A DNA stretch of 64,000 nt from Prorocentrum cordatum. Lineage: Eukaryota; Sar; Dinophyceae; Prorocentrales; Prorocentraceae. The position numbers and the translations under genes were made by a program. The stretch spans positions 384,475-448,474 of the forward strand of contig CAUYUJ010018571.1 in the NCBI GenBank assembly GCA_963575745.1, given 5' to 3'. Shown one piece after another: positions 1 to 10,900 of the stretch (the stretch's first letter is position 1; every line of letters begins with the position of its first letter). A model generated the notes under the pieces. It saw nothing but the letters and a program-made list of their open reading frames with translations, had not been told where the DNA came from and searched no databases.

Positions 1-32
<32 letters not shown>

Positions 33-60
33 TTGTTGTTGTTGGTGTTGTTGGTGTTGG

Positions 61-111
<51 letters not shown>

Positions 112-316
112 GGTTGTGGTTGTGGTTGTGGTTGTGGTTGTGGTTGTGGTTGTGGTTGTGGTTGGTGGTTGTGGCTGTGGTTGTGGTTGTTGGTGGTGGT
201 GGTGGTGGTGTTGGTGGCTGTGGTGGTGTTGGTGGTGTTGGCGTTGGTGTTGGTGTTGTTGTTATTGTTGTTGTTTGTGGTGGTGTTGTTGTTGCTGTTG
301 CTGTAGCTGTTGCTGT

Positions 317-348
<32 letters not shown>

Positions 349-664
349 GTGTTGTCGCTGTGTTTGTTGTTGCTGTTGCTGTTGTTGCTGTTGCTGTTGC
401 TGTTGTTGTTGATGTTGTTGGTGTTGGTGTTGCTGTTGTTGTTCTTGGTGTTGTTATTGTTGTGATTGTTGTAAATGTTGTTGTTGTTGTTGGTGGTGTT
501 GTTGGTGGTGTTGTTGCTGTTGCTGTTGTTGCTGCTGTTGATGTTGTTGTTGTTGATGATGGTGATGTTGTTGTTGTTGGTGTTGGTGCTGTTGTTGTTG
601 ATGTTGCTATTGCTGTTGTTGTTGTTGTTGGTGTTGTTGCTGTTGCTGTTGTTGGTGTTGTTGC

Positions 665-734
<70 letters not shown>

Positions 735-755
735 GCTGTTGTTGTTGTTGTTGAT
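1..755 (+). repeat. (GTT)n trinucleotide array, imperfect
   Basis: About 750 bp of TTG/GTT repeats, interrupted by TGG, CTG and GAT variants, begins at the window edge. It ends at 754 in a conserved edge sequence, TTGACACTGCACCTAA. Every frame is open only because the repeat lacks stops; the long Leu, Val or Cys runs are not credible proteins. Confidence 0.95.
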
Positions 756-784
756 TGACACTGCACCTAATATCCCGCCCCCCC

Positions 785-814
785 TCAGCAACCAGCAACC
801 AGCAACCCAGCCGA
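785..814. repeat. Inverted copy of the CAGCAACC motif at 4078-4100
   Basis: A C-run followed by CAGCAACCAGCAACCAGCAA lies between the (GTT)n array and the 9-bp array. At 4078-4125 the reverse complement occurs: three GGTTGCT units followed by a run of about 18 G. With the shared edge motif TTAGGTGCAGTGTC next to each GTT array, this suggests two related array boundaries in opposite orientation. Confidence 0.7.
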
Positions 815-2433
815 TGGCCCTGGCGCACCTGGCGCGCCTGGCGCGCATGGCGAGGCTGGCACACCTGGCGCACTTGGCGCATCTGGCGCACCTGGCGCAC
901 CTGGCGCACCTGGCGCACCTGGCGCGCCTGGCGCACCTGGCCCACTTGGCGCACCTGGTGCACCTGGCGCACCTGGCGCACCTGGCGCACCTGGCGCACC
1001 TGGCGCAGTTGGCGCGCATGGCGCACCTGGCGCACCTGGCGCGTCTGGCGCACCTGGCGCACCTGGCGCACCTGGCGCGCCTGGCGCCCTTGGCGCACCT
1101 GGCGCACCTGGCGCGCCTGGCGCAGTTGGCGCGCATAGCGCACCTGGCGCACCTGGCGCACATGGCGCAACTGGCGCGCCTGGCCCGCCCCGCGCGCCTG
1201 GTGCACGTGGCGCATCTGGCGCACCTGGCGCACCTGGCGCACCTGGCGCACCTGGCGCACCTGGTGCACCTGGCGCGCCTGGCGCGCATGGCGCGCCTGG
1301 CGCGCCTGGGGCGCGTGTCGCACCTGGCGCACCTGGCGCACTCGGCGCACCTGGCGCACCTGGCGCACCTGGCGCACCTGGCGCACCTGGCGCACCTGGC
1401 GCACCTGGCGCACCTGGCGCGCCTGGCGCACTTGGCGCACCTGGCGCACCTGGCGCGCCTGGCGCAGTTGGCGCGCATAGCGCACCTGGCGCGCCTGGCG
1501 CGCCTGGCGCACCTGGCACACTTGGCGCACCCGGCACACCTGGCGCACTTGGCGCACCTGGCGCGCCTGGCGCACCGGGCGCACCTGGCGCACCTGGCGC
1601 ACCTGGCGCGGCTGGGGCGCTTGGCGCACCTGGCGCACTTGGCGCACCTGGCGCACCTGGCGCACTTGGCGCACCTGGTGCACCTGGCGCACCTGGCGCA
1701 CCTGGCGCACCTGGCGCACATGGCGCGCTTGGCGCCCCTGGCGCACCTGGCGCAGCTGGCGAACCTTGCGCACCTGGCCCACCCGGCGCACTTGGCGCAC
1801 CTGGCGCGCCTGGCGCGCCTGGCGCACCTGGCGCACCTGGCGCGCCTGGCGCAGTTGGCGCGCATGGCGCACCTGGCGCACCTGGCGCACCTGGCGCGTC
1901 TGGCGCACCTGGCTCACCAGGCGCACTTGGCGCGCATGGCGAACCTGGCGCACTTGGCGCACCTTGCGCACCTGCCGCATGGCGCACCTGGCGCACTTGG
2001 CGCACATGGCGCACCGGGCGCACCGGGCGCACCGGGCGCACATGGCGCACCTGGCGCACTTGGCGCACCTGGCGCACCTGGCTCACCTGGCGCACTCGGC
2101 GCACCTGGCGCACTTGGCGCACATGGCGCACCTGGCGCACCATGTACACCTGGCGCGTCTGGCGCACGTGGCGCGCCTGGCGCAGTTGGCGCGCATGGCG
2201 CACCTGGCGCGCCTGGGGCGCCTGGCGCACCTGGCGCACCTGGCGCACCTGGCGCACCTGGCGCACCTGGCGCGCCTGGCGTACTTGGCGCGGCTGGCGT
2301 ACCTGGCGCACCTGGCGCGCCTGGCGCACTTGGCGCACCTGGCGCACCTGTCGCGCCTGGCGCACCTGGCGCGCCTGGCGCGCGTGGCGCACCTGGCGCG
2401 CCTGTCGCACCTGGCGCACCTGGCGCACCTGTC
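815..2433 (+). repeat. 9-bp minisatellite (CTGGCGCAC)n, about 180 units
   Basis: A 1.6 kb array of the 9-mer CTGGCGCAC with scattered substitutions. Because 9 is a multiple of 3, both strands stay open. The plus frames read Leu-Ala-His or Gly-Ala-Pro, and the minus frames read Arg-Gln-Val or a collagen-like Gly-Ala-Pro. Reading frames drift between these motifs inside single ORFs, which argues against a conserved protein. Higher-order repetition is visible because blocks containing CGCAGTTGGCGCGCATGG recur. Confidence 0.95.
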
Positions 2434-2630
2434 GGTTCCGCCACGCGCTGCCGACTCGAGTTGGCGACCTTTTCTATGCGGAAGGCTGGCAGGCCTCCCA
2501 GACCCACTTGCTCCGGGCGGCAGCAGCAGCGCGGCTTGGCGCGGGGCTCCTGCCGACGAGGCGCAGGTGCATGCTGCCGATGGGGCAGTACACTCATACG
2601 TAACCTACACAGGGTACCTTTGGGATTTCT
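2434..2630 (+). other. Short unique stretch between two arrays
   Basis: About 200 bp of non-repetitive GC-rich sequence joins the 9-bp array to the GGATTCC array. One plus frame reads through it without a stop from the array to about 2603, but this is too short to claim an exon. No known domain is visible. Confidence 0.4.
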
Positions 2631-3965
2631 AAGGAGCCCCAGGGATTCCTCAGGATCCTGAGGATCCCCAAAACGATTTCTCAGGATTCCTTAGGGATCA
2701 CAGGGAATCCTTAAGAGTCCTAGGGGTTCCTTAGGAGTCCCGGGGGGTCCTGAGTAGTCCTAGGGATCCCTTAAGGAGCCCTAGGGATTCCTAAGGAGCC
2801 CCAGGGGCCCCCCAAAAGTTCCCATGGCTGCACAGGGATTTCTAAGGAGCCCTAGGGGTTCCTAAAGAGTTCTAGGGGTTCCTCAGGAGTCCCAGGGATC
2901 CGTCAGGATTCCTTGGGATTCCTTAGGGCCTCCTCAGGAGTCTTAGGCATATCCAAGGGACTCCCAGGGTTTCCCCGGGAGTCCTAAGGGTTCTTTGGGA
3001 GTCTTTGGGGTTCCTTAGGTCTCTTAGGGATGTTTAGGGATGGCCGCGGATTTTGGAGGATTCCTAGGGAACCCTAAGGAGTCCCAGGGATCCTTCAGGA
3101 GTCCGAGGGATGTTTAAAGATCCCCAGGGATTCCTACCGAATCCTTCGGCGTCCTAGGGTTTCCTTTGGATGTCTAGGGATTCCTAGGAGTCTTAGGCGT
3201 TCTCTCGGATTCCTTGGGATTCCTACGGGTTCGTGGGGATTCCTACGGATTCCGCAGGATATTTCAGGATTCCGAGGCACTGCTTTGGATTCCTACGGAT
3301 TCGTTAGGATTCCATCGGATTCCTAAACACGCACTAGCATGCGTGAGTATCCCATCGGGGTCCCGAAGGATTCCTTCGGATTCCTAGGGAGGCCTTAGCA
3401 CTCGTGAGGATTCCATCGGGTTCCTATGGGTTCCCAAGGGTCACGAGGGATGCCTTAGCATTCGTTATGATTCCATGGGATTCCTCGGGATTCCTTAGGA
3501 TTTCTCGGGATGTCTTAGCATTCGTAAGGATCCCATTGGATTCCTAGGGATTCCCTAGGATTCCGAGGGATGCCTTCTGAGGAATCCCATGAGGTGTCAC
3601 AGGATCCCTTAGGAATCCCATGGGATTGCTTAGGACACCTGTAGGAATCCCATGAGCTTCCGTCGAATTTCTGGAGGCTTCTTGAGGGATCCTATAGGAT
3701 TCCTGTAGGACTCCCATGGGATTCCTTGGGACCCCTTGGGAATCCCTTAGGGATCCCATGGGGCTCCTTAGGGATCCTTAGGAATCCCATCGGATTTCTA
3801 TAGGCTTCCCTAGGCATCCTATATGATTCTTATAGGATTCTCATCGGTTTCTTTGGGATCCCCTAAAAATCCTTCAGGGATCCCATCGGACTCCTTGGAA
3901 ACCCATAGGATTCCCCAGGAGTTCTACAGGCTTCTTTAGGGATCCTATAGGATTCCACAGGGAGT
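2631..3965. repeat. Degenerate minisatellite of GGATTCC/AGGAGTCC units
   Basis: About 1.3 kb made of diverged 10-20 bp units built from AGGGATTCC, AGGAGTCC and AGGATCC. The units are partly palindromic around GGATCC, so both strands look alike. The composition shifts gradually along the array. I see no credible coding region. Confidence 0.85.
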
Positions 3966-4077
3966 CTGCGTCCCGGAGGTCGGCTCGGCGGCGCGCGCAT
4001 GGTTTCAGATCGCGGGAGTGCATGGGCTGCCTTAAGGAGCCCAGAGGATTTCCAATGCGAAGCTTGAGGTCCGCTTG

Positions 4078-4125
4078 CTGGTTGCTGGTTGCTGGTTGCT
4101 GGGGGGGGGGGGGGGGGGCTGACCA
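4078..4125. repeat. (GGTTGCT)3 followed by a G-run
   Basis: Three tandem GGTTGCT units run into about 18 consecutive G. This is the inverted counterpart of the CAGCAACC block at 785-814. Confidence 0.75.
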
Positions 4126-4199
4126 CGGGGGGTTCGGTCAAGGGCTGTCCTTAAGGACAAGCATTGACCCAGCTGCCCGGTGAACGGGGGGTTAGGTGC

Positions 4200-4345
4200 A
4201 GTGTCCACCTTGTTGTTTTTGTAGTTGTTGTTGTTGTTGCTGTTGTTGTTGTGGTTGTTGTGGTTGTTGTTGTTGTTGCTGCTGCTGCTGTTGTTGTTGT
4301 TGTTGTTGTTGGTGTTGTTGTTGTTGTTGCTGTTGTTGTTGTTGG

Positions 4346-4379
<34 letters not shown>

Positions 4380-4418
4380 GCTGTTGTTGTTGTTGTTGGT
4401 GGTGTTGTTGTTGGTGTT

Positions 4419-4468
<50 letters not shown>

Positions 4469-4495
4469 CGTCGTTGTTGTTGTTGTTGTTGAATA
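4200..4495 (+). repeat. (GTT)n array, second copy
   Basis: About 290 bp of TTG/GTT repeats. It is preceded at 4192-4205 by the edge motif TTAGGTGCAGTGTC, whose reverse complement also borders the first array at 757-770. The poly-Leu/Val/Cys frames are repeat artefacts. Confidence 0.9.
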
Positions 4496-5315
4496 TTATT
4501 ACTTCTAAAGAATAATTATTGTTGGGCCCCCTGGTGCACGCCCCCCTCGCCGCGCCTAGGCCGCAGCCACATTTTCATCATTTTCGTGAGGAAGTCTCAG
4601 GCAAAACGGGGGAGTCCGGATCCGGTTGTTTTGTTGACGCCCGCTTTCCCTGTCAAACAACAATATAAAATGACATGTCTTGTTCTAACATAACCAAACT
4701 TCAAGAATCCTTTTGCAAAAATGGCACGAAGTGCACACTCGCGCGCGCAAGATGAAATCCTTCCAAAACCTCAGTTTTCGTAGCGATTTTAACATAAAAA
4801 CATGAAAAACCCAATGGTTTTTCAAAAAAAAAGTTTCAAAAATTCATCCCGCGCGCTCTTGCGGATTTCTTAGGAAACCCAATACTTTTTCAACATTTCT
4901 GTCAAACGGGCTCTTGCGAGCAACTTTTTCACGTGCTTCGAACTTCTGCAACAACGGTTGCGCGCCTGCCAGGGCCATCATCCCTGTCAAATAATACCAT
5001 ATGGGACACATTCGTTTTTTCTTCGCGCGCGCACGCCGAAATCTTCAATTGCAGGGGGAAAAGTCGTATACTAAGCTAGCTTACAGAAAATGTTACCACA
5101 ACAAGTCATTGTACCCATGCGCCAGTGTAGTAGCCAAGGTCGTCCGCAGGCCACGAAGTGAGGTGTCCGAACGTCATAGGGCGGGAAGCTGGGTGTGGGT
5201 GGTGGCGAAGAGTCGTTTGGAAATTTGGTAGAGCTTGAACCGGCCCCCCCACAAAGTGGGGGTATTGCCCGCCTCCTATGAAAACCCTGGCACTGGTGAG
5301 AACGGAGTGTCCCCA
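4496..5315. other. AT-richer unique stretch, no gene seen
   Basis: A relatively AT-rich interval with A-runs and recurring TGTCAAA and GCGCGCGC motifs. No ORF with recognisable protein character was found on either strand. Confidence 0.5.
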
Positions 5316-5319
5316 CGTG

Positions 5320-5337
5320 CTAGTAATTGTTGTTGTT

Positions 5338-5373
<36 letters not shown>

Positions 5374-5860
5374 TGTTGTCGTCGTCCCACCCGCGACCCA
5401 CACGCGACCCACCGGGCAACCCACTTGCGACCCATTCCGCGACCCACCCCGCAAGCCAACCCACGTCCCACCCGCGACCCAACCCGCGACCCACCCGCGA
5501 CCCACCCGCGACTCATTTGCGACCCACCCGTGACCCACCCCGCGACCCACCCGCGGCCCACCCCGCGACCACTCCGCGACCCACCCGCGACCCACCCGCG
5601 ACCTGTTTGCGACCCACTTGCAACCCACCCCGCGACCCACCCGCGACCCACCTGCAACCCACCCGCGACCCAACAGCAAGCCACCCGCGACCCACCCGCG
5701 ACCCACCCGCGACTCATTTGCGACCCACCCGCGACGCACCCGCGTTCTACCCACATTGGTTTAGCGAAAAAATCGTCGCGTGCGGCGGGCTCGTTGTATA
5801 ATTTGTGAAGCTTTGGCGACTGCGGCGGGCTTTTCCAAAGTCTCGGAAACAGCCGAATTG
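5320..5860 (+). repeat. Composite repeat: GTT array + CCACCCGCGA array + conserved flank (copy 1)
   Basis: Three parts in order: (GTT)n at about 5325-5380, a 10-bp array of CCACCCGCGA units at 5387-5740, and a non-repetitive flank of about 115 bp at 5742-5860. The flank begins CATTGGTTTAGCGAA and contains GCGGCGGGCT twice. The same three parts occur in reverse complement at 12675-13115, with flanks about 80 percent identical by eye. The shared non-repeat flank shows this is a dispersed family and not two independent satellites. Confidence 0.85.
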
Positions 5861-6667
5861 TGTGTACGTATTTTTTGCTAGCGCGCGGAGCGTGCCAAGG
5901 GCCCTTGCTCGAGACGCTTGGTCATGCGACCTGGCTTATGTATCTTACCTACATGCCGCTAGTTTCGCCATCGAGGGAAACAAGAATGCTCTCTTGGTCC
6001 AGCAGGAGGGTCTGTACGTGTGCGCCGGTTCAGAAACCCGCCGTCGCGCTGCTGTTGACAGCGCAGCCCTTCCCCAGGACCAGCTCCAGATGCGGGCCTC
6101 CATTCTCCTTTCTCCCGACCAAGTGACAGTGATCGACCACACGCGCAGGCGCGCGCGGGTGGAACGGCTCCGCCGCGCGTCCACGCGGGCAATGCGCGGC
6201 GATGGCGGCGGCCCGGGGCTCCTCGTTGGCACCTCGCCGGCCGCGGCCTCGTCAGCGCCGCCTCCCGCCGCTGGCGCGGTGGTCGAGTCCACCGCCGTCC
6301 ACAAGGCAGGCCCACTCCGTTGAGGGGAGGGGGGGGGATCGTTCAACGGGGATCGAGGTGGGGGGGGAGGAGGGAAAGGGGGCTCCAGGAGGAGGTGGAG
6401 GAAGTGGGGGGGGGATTGAAAATGGGTAGGGGTCGAGGACGAGGAGGAGTGATAATCGAGGATGCAGGGTCGAGGAGAAAGAGCGGGAAGGATTTGTTTT
6501 ACATCCGCAGCCGCAGAGCCGCCGAAGAGGTGGCAATTCCGTCCAGCTCTACCGCCACCCCCGATCGCTTGGGATGGAGGCTATTGCAGGGCCTGGACCA
6601 CACCTCCTTCCTCAGAGCGTTGGCCGCAGACCACGTCTTCTTTTCACGGTCTGGATCCGACGCTCTG

Positions 6668-6708
<41 letters not shown>

Positions 6709-6880
6709 CCGAGAGGGCACGGAGGGTCCCCCGGTCCTCCCAATTACTCTCATGAGGTGTACAAGAAAGAGTTGACAGAAACAGACGACGCTCCCATCAC
6801 AGCAATCGGCCACGATGTACTTACGACCGAGCTCTCGCAGGCGCCTCGGTCCATCCGCAGCATGTTGGTACAGCTCAATG
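5861..6880. other. GC-rich stretch with a (GA)n tract, no gene recognised
   Basis: Contains short overlapping ORFs on both strands and a near-perfect (GA)n tract at about 6667-6707. Nothing resembles a known domain. The 3' remains of retroelement D may reach in from the right. Confidence 0.45.
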
Positions 6881-7139
6881 GAGTCCTGGAGGAAGGCACT
6901 GCACGGAGCGTGAGCTCTTGAGGCATTCGTTACATCGCCCAGAATTGCCAACATAAAATTCCAAGAGTGTGGTGGCATCCCATCTTTCGGAACAAGGGGG
7001 GTCCACTCGCTGAACCTTATGACATCTGTCCATCACATTTTCAGCAAGGGAGGTAACAGCTTCGGCCACCTTCAGAACACACTTAAGTGCCTCGGTTTCT
7101 GCAGCCAAACACCTGGGGAGTGGGGGTGGGGGGGGGCAA

Positions 7140-7400
7140 AAAGCCTCCTTCCTTGGCTTCCGTGTCCGCAGCATTGTTGCCTAGAATGTGAAGGTGCTCG
7201 GACGCCGGCAGAGACTCGTCATCCACCTTGTGGTCCTTGGCCCCTGGCTTCTGCCTTGCGGTCCATTTGTTGGCCCTGGGCAAGAGACACCGCCTGCATC
7301 ACAAGCACGCTGTAGGGCCTGTGAGAATTCAGCCTGTCGCGAAGTCCACGGGCAAACTCGTGAACCACGACCTGGCAGTCCGAACGCAACCTGCTAAGGG
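7140..7400 (-). pseudogene. RNase H relic of retroelement D
   Basis: Two RNase H-like pieces lie in different minus frames. SDCQVVVHEFARG (about 7395-7355) resembles the stretch after the second catalytic Asp in retroelement RNase H domains. KVDDESLPASEHLHILGNNA followed by ADTEAKEG (about 7226-7143) resembles the C-terminal GNxxADxxAKxG motif. A stop and a frame change between them show the domain is broken. RNase H would remove the RNA strand during reverse transcription. Confidence 0.5.
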
Positions 7401-8590
7401 ACAGCGAGCAGGGCAGGGCAGGTGCACTCGCGGGGGACGCAAGCTCAGCCGCAACTCTGGTCTGACTTTATAAAGCTTCCCAGAAGCCCGAACATCTGAG
7501 CTAAAACCTTGCCAGTCTCACCCAGCCAGGCAACTCACCATCCGGACCTGGAGATCTTACGAACAACCGATCTAAACAAAGAGCCACCTCCGTAAATCCT
7601 GCCCGGCAGTTCTCTCACCCCTGGGGTCGGCAGGGGGAGGCCTTCCTCGGCGAAGGCCTTAACACACACATTCAACATGAGCGGTATCAAGGGTATGTCT
7701 CTTGCGAAAGAGTCGCTGGAATATCCTCGGCAGGGTGCTCAACAAGTTCCGCGGAGCACAGCAATTCGGAGCGAGGGAATGGGTTCCCTCGCTCCTCCCT
7801 CGCTTTGTTCTTGAGGGGAAGCCCCACCCGTCTAGCCCGGTCCTCCTCGCATCACGGGCCGAACCAATGACGGGCATTGGTCCTCCGGTTGATGCCCCAA
7901 ACAGCTTCGCAATATGCAGCACAAACCGCTTCTTTTCGCTACGCAGCCAGCGTCTTAGGCGCAAGAGCCCCGAGCACAACATCAAAACATACAGCTCCTC
8001 AATCCCATACTTAAGGTCCGTTTCAAACCTACGGGCCATGAGGATGGAGGACTGAAGGAAACGCTTCAAAAGAGCGGGAAGTATGAGGAGAAGAGAATCA
8101 TTCGTACCATTGTCATCCAACGCGGCGAACGGTCGGGCATAGTCCGTTCAAGTCTTCTCATTTGACAAATCCGCAAGTCTTCGGGGGGTGTTTCCAGGCC
8201 AACTCCCAAGCCTAACAAATCTGAGGCCAGGAAAGGGAGAACTGTGTCGCGCTGTCTGCATCAGCCACAACGCCGTGCACTGCCTGAGCATCGAAGCGAC
8301 ACTTCTCCACCAAGCTTGGGTTATTTTCAACTCGCGTTAAAATGGTGAGTCTTTTCCTCCGCACGAGGGCCCTACAGTCAATGCGGCAAGCCTCCGAACC
8401 CAATGAACCTTTGCACCTGTCATGCTGAGGACTCCGAGCCGCACTGCAGCCCCGCACAAATACCAGCAATGAGCACCTTAGCAGCACGTCGTCCCAGCGC
8501 TCCGTGCCGGCGACCTGAGCGACGGTTCCTAAGAGAGGTAGTTGAGAGACGGGCCTTCGCCTCAGCATTTCCCCCCGACCTTGCGAGAAA
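7401..8590 (-). other. Post-RT region of retroelement D, heavily decayed
   Basis: This lies between the RT palm relic and the RNase H relic. Minus ORFs of about 150 and 60 residues (8120-7659, 8330-8148) carry coding-like stretches such as RFVLHIAKLFGASTGG, but no motif I can name. It is probably the thumb and connection of the same element; that is inference from position. Confidence 0.3.
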
Positions 8591-8599
8591 CGCTGGCAG

Positions 8600-9250
8600 T
8601 GGCATCGGCGCGGGGATTGATCGTTGCCTCCTAGTCGACAGGGCCTTCCGACGTGAGACCCGCGCCGCCAAAGCACATGTCCAGTGGCGCGCCCGGAGCA
8701 GGGGGTGACGGATCCAAGCGTCGATGTCGAAAACTCACAATCAGAACGTCGTCGCCCAACACCCCGTTGCCGCGCCAAGTCTGGCGTGGAGAGCGGGCGC
8801 CACGACCCCCCGTCTGACCATGCATTTGGACGATCTGTAGACGCACTGGCAAACACTGAGCACCACAGAGTCGAAGTTAAGCCCGCGGCCCCTTCGCCCC
8901 AGCAGCGCCCGCGGGATCTGCTGGCCGTGTTTCAGCAGATCCCAGCAGAAGGGCCCCTGAATCGGGGCCGCCAGCGGCGCTGCTCTCAGCTTTCATTAGT
9001 TGTCTCCAGACAGCCCTCGTAGCCGACTTGAATTTCCCAGCTTCCCAGTCGGGGTCGCGGGGGGCTTCCCGCGCCGGCGCCACGGGCGACAGGTCCTCCT
9101 TCGGACGCGGCGCGGGCTCGAACAGAGCCACATTGGCCGAAAACCTGGAACAGGCTTGGGAATCAAATCCGCACTGGAAGCCCTAAGTTGCCAAGGGGGG
9201 AGGCCGGCCGATTCAACTACTTGGAAGAGCCGCGACGGGCGCTCCAAGGA
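8600..9250 (-). pseudogene. Reverse transcriptase relic of retroelement D
   Basis: The minus frame 9247-8996 carries ADLIPKPVPGFRPMWL, matching the RT finger motif (hydrophobic-P-K-P-x-G-x-R-P-I). The next frame (9131-8877) carries SATRAVWRQLMKAE, typical of the following helix. The palm is recognisable at 8690-8640 as LDMCFGGAGLTSEG. By position it corresponds to the xVDD/YADD catalytic box, but both Asp codons read GGC (8664-8669). The frame changes and the missing Asp pair make this inactive. Assignment of the box rests on flanking residues and spacing, so it should be tested by alignment. Confidence 0.5.
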
Positions 9251-9286
9251 GTCCTCTGACCAATGCTGGTAGCATGTGGGGACCGT

Positions 9287-9631
9287 CTAGATCAACTGCA
9301 TAATTGCGATGGAATGCTCTAGGGGCGGATCGGACAGTCTTCTCCCCCATTTTCGGGGGCGGGGCCAGCTTCGCGCACCTGTCAGGCGGGGTGCCTTCCA
9401 GATCTTCCAAAGAGCCCCGTGCTGGTCGCTGCCGTCGGGGCCAGACACCAAACCGCCGAACCTACCGAGAGCGCTGGGAGGCCGCCAGGAGAGGGGCCCC
9501 CGGGAGATCCGATGAGCCCTTCGAGCCCATTGGTTGAGTCCTTCAAGGAGCCATGCCGCCCAGCCCCTGCAGGCTTGCCCCGCAAAATTGGCGACGCGCT
9601 CGGCTAGCTCTTCCTGGTTCCGCGCTGCCAT
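9287..9631 (-). pseudogene. EN-RT linker fragment of retroelement D
   Basis: A 114-residue minus ORF begins MAARNQEELAERVANFAGQA. It lies between the endonuclease and RT relics, where this family carries an alpha-helical linker. I see no catalytic motif. It is assigned by position and helix-like composition only. Confidence 0.3.
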
Positions 9632-10029
9632 CGCGATCGAGCGCGCGACCTCGGTCGACGGACTTCCCGACCGGGCCCCGGCCGCAACGGCGGCTCGTTG
9701 AAAAAGGTTCTCTGCCCCCAGTTCGGCGCGCCGACGCAGACCCAGGCAGGGCGCTCAAGGCGAGGCGCAGCGCGGCAGCAGGCTCGCCTCGAGGAACGCG
9801 GGGGCCCTCAGCTGAACGAGTGAAGGCCTGAGAGAAGAAGACACGTCATACTCTGGAGCATAGCCTTCCCCCCCGCCGTTCCACGGGGAGAGCGCGTGCA
9901 ACCCGTGCTATTGCGCAGCTCCTTCACCGAAGTGTTGGCCCAGTGGCTCATCGGCCACGCTTGGCGCATCATCCTGGAGATCGCGCCCCCCCGTCGGTGC
10001 CCCAAGAAGGGCCGTGTCCGGCAACGTCT

Positions 10030-10900
10030 TGCGCCGCTCGCGCAACCGAGGCTCTGGGGACTGACCGATTGGAGGATCCGCGGCGATCAGGGGGGGTCTG
10101 AAACGGGCCACGCGGAGCTGCGCAATGCCGGCGACGCACATCAGACCCAGTGGGGCGCGAGGGCCGAAAGCGTCATAATCGAGAGGACAACTGCGCCCGC
10201 AGCTGTGGAGAGGCCCCCCGAGACGACGAAGTAGTCGCACGCCGCGCGAGGGCCACCAGTCCCCAAGCGTGTCGCAGCGTCCGGCGCCATCGACTGCGCC
10301 CAATGCCGCGCGCGAGGTTGTGCTCGCGCTACTCCGCAGGCTCAAGATTGAAGTCGCCTCCAATCGCGCGGGGGGAACCGCGCGCTGACAGAGCGGCCCC
10401 CAACGATCCCATAATCTCCAGATCGAATCGAGCTCCCCTGGGGCCCAGGAGCCCTTGAGATATAAGGGGAGAGGGGGGGGGGGCGGGCGGCCTGGGGGAA
10501 GGCGCGCCATCGTTGACCGCAGTGGCCCTGCGAGCCCGCGCCACTGGCTGAGCGCGAAGTCAGCTGAGGGGGCCACTCCTCGATGGAAGACCGCGCCGTC
10601 TCGCCGAGGGCCCCGACCTCCAGGGGCCGCTCCTCGGGGGGGGGGCTGGCCGCGGAGCGCTCGGAGTGGCTGGGGGCGGCAGCTCTGGGAGAAGCACCGG
10701 CCCCTCCCCGGGCCGGGGGGGCCGCGCGGGAAGCTGCGGCTTGGCGTCGGAAGAACTTCGGCGACAAAGGCGGGGCCTCCTGGCGAGGCGCTTCGCCCCC
10801 GGACTATTATTTCGAGAGCCTTGCCCGTCCGGGGGGCCAGTGGAAGAGCCCCCGCCCAGCGTGGGGGGGTTCGACCCGGGCAGGCGCAGAACTGCATTTT
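10030..10900 (-). pseudogene. Endonuclease (exonuclease-endonuclease-phosphatase fold) relic of retroelement D
   Basis: The minus frame 10544-10329 ends in RAIGGDFNLEPAE, the GDxN motif of APE-type endonucleases, with the catalytic Asp and Asn both present. A few residues later, in another frame (about 10240-10208), CDYFVVSGGLSTA matches the strand that carries the next catalytic region in this family. The upstream part (10900-10545) is GC-rich and broken. The enzyme would nick target DNA to prime reverse transcription. Stops and frame changes make this copy dead. Confidence 0.55.

Larger units (their letters stand above)
6880..10900 (-). mobile_element. Retroelement D: decayed EN-RT-RNase H element
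   Basis: Domain relics lie in order on the minus strand: an endonuclease with GGDFNLEP at 10361-10338, an RT finger motif IPKPVPGFRPM at about 9163-9131, an RT palm relic at 8690-8640, and an RNase H tail with GNNAADTEAKEG near 7190-7145. The pieces lie in different frames with many stops, so this is a dead copy. The domain order matches retroelement C on the plus strand at 53.5-58.4 kb. An LTR was not seen. The overall boundaries are my estimate. Confidence 0.6.

Noticed and set aside
6-758. 250-residue poly-Leu/Val ORF and a poly-Gln minus ORF over the GTT array
   Set aside because: Open only because TTG/GTT units lack stops. The composition is a direct translation of the microsatellite.
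785-2428. Minus-strand 547-residue Gly-Ala-Pro 'collagen' ORF
   Set aside because: The ORF switches between Arg-Gln-Val and Gly-Ala-Pro registers inside one frame, as a drifting 9-bp satellite would. No signal peptide or globular end.
5387-5740. CRISPR-like regular array
   Set aside because: Units are contiguous 10-mers without unique spacers, so it is a minisatellite in a eukaryotic genome.
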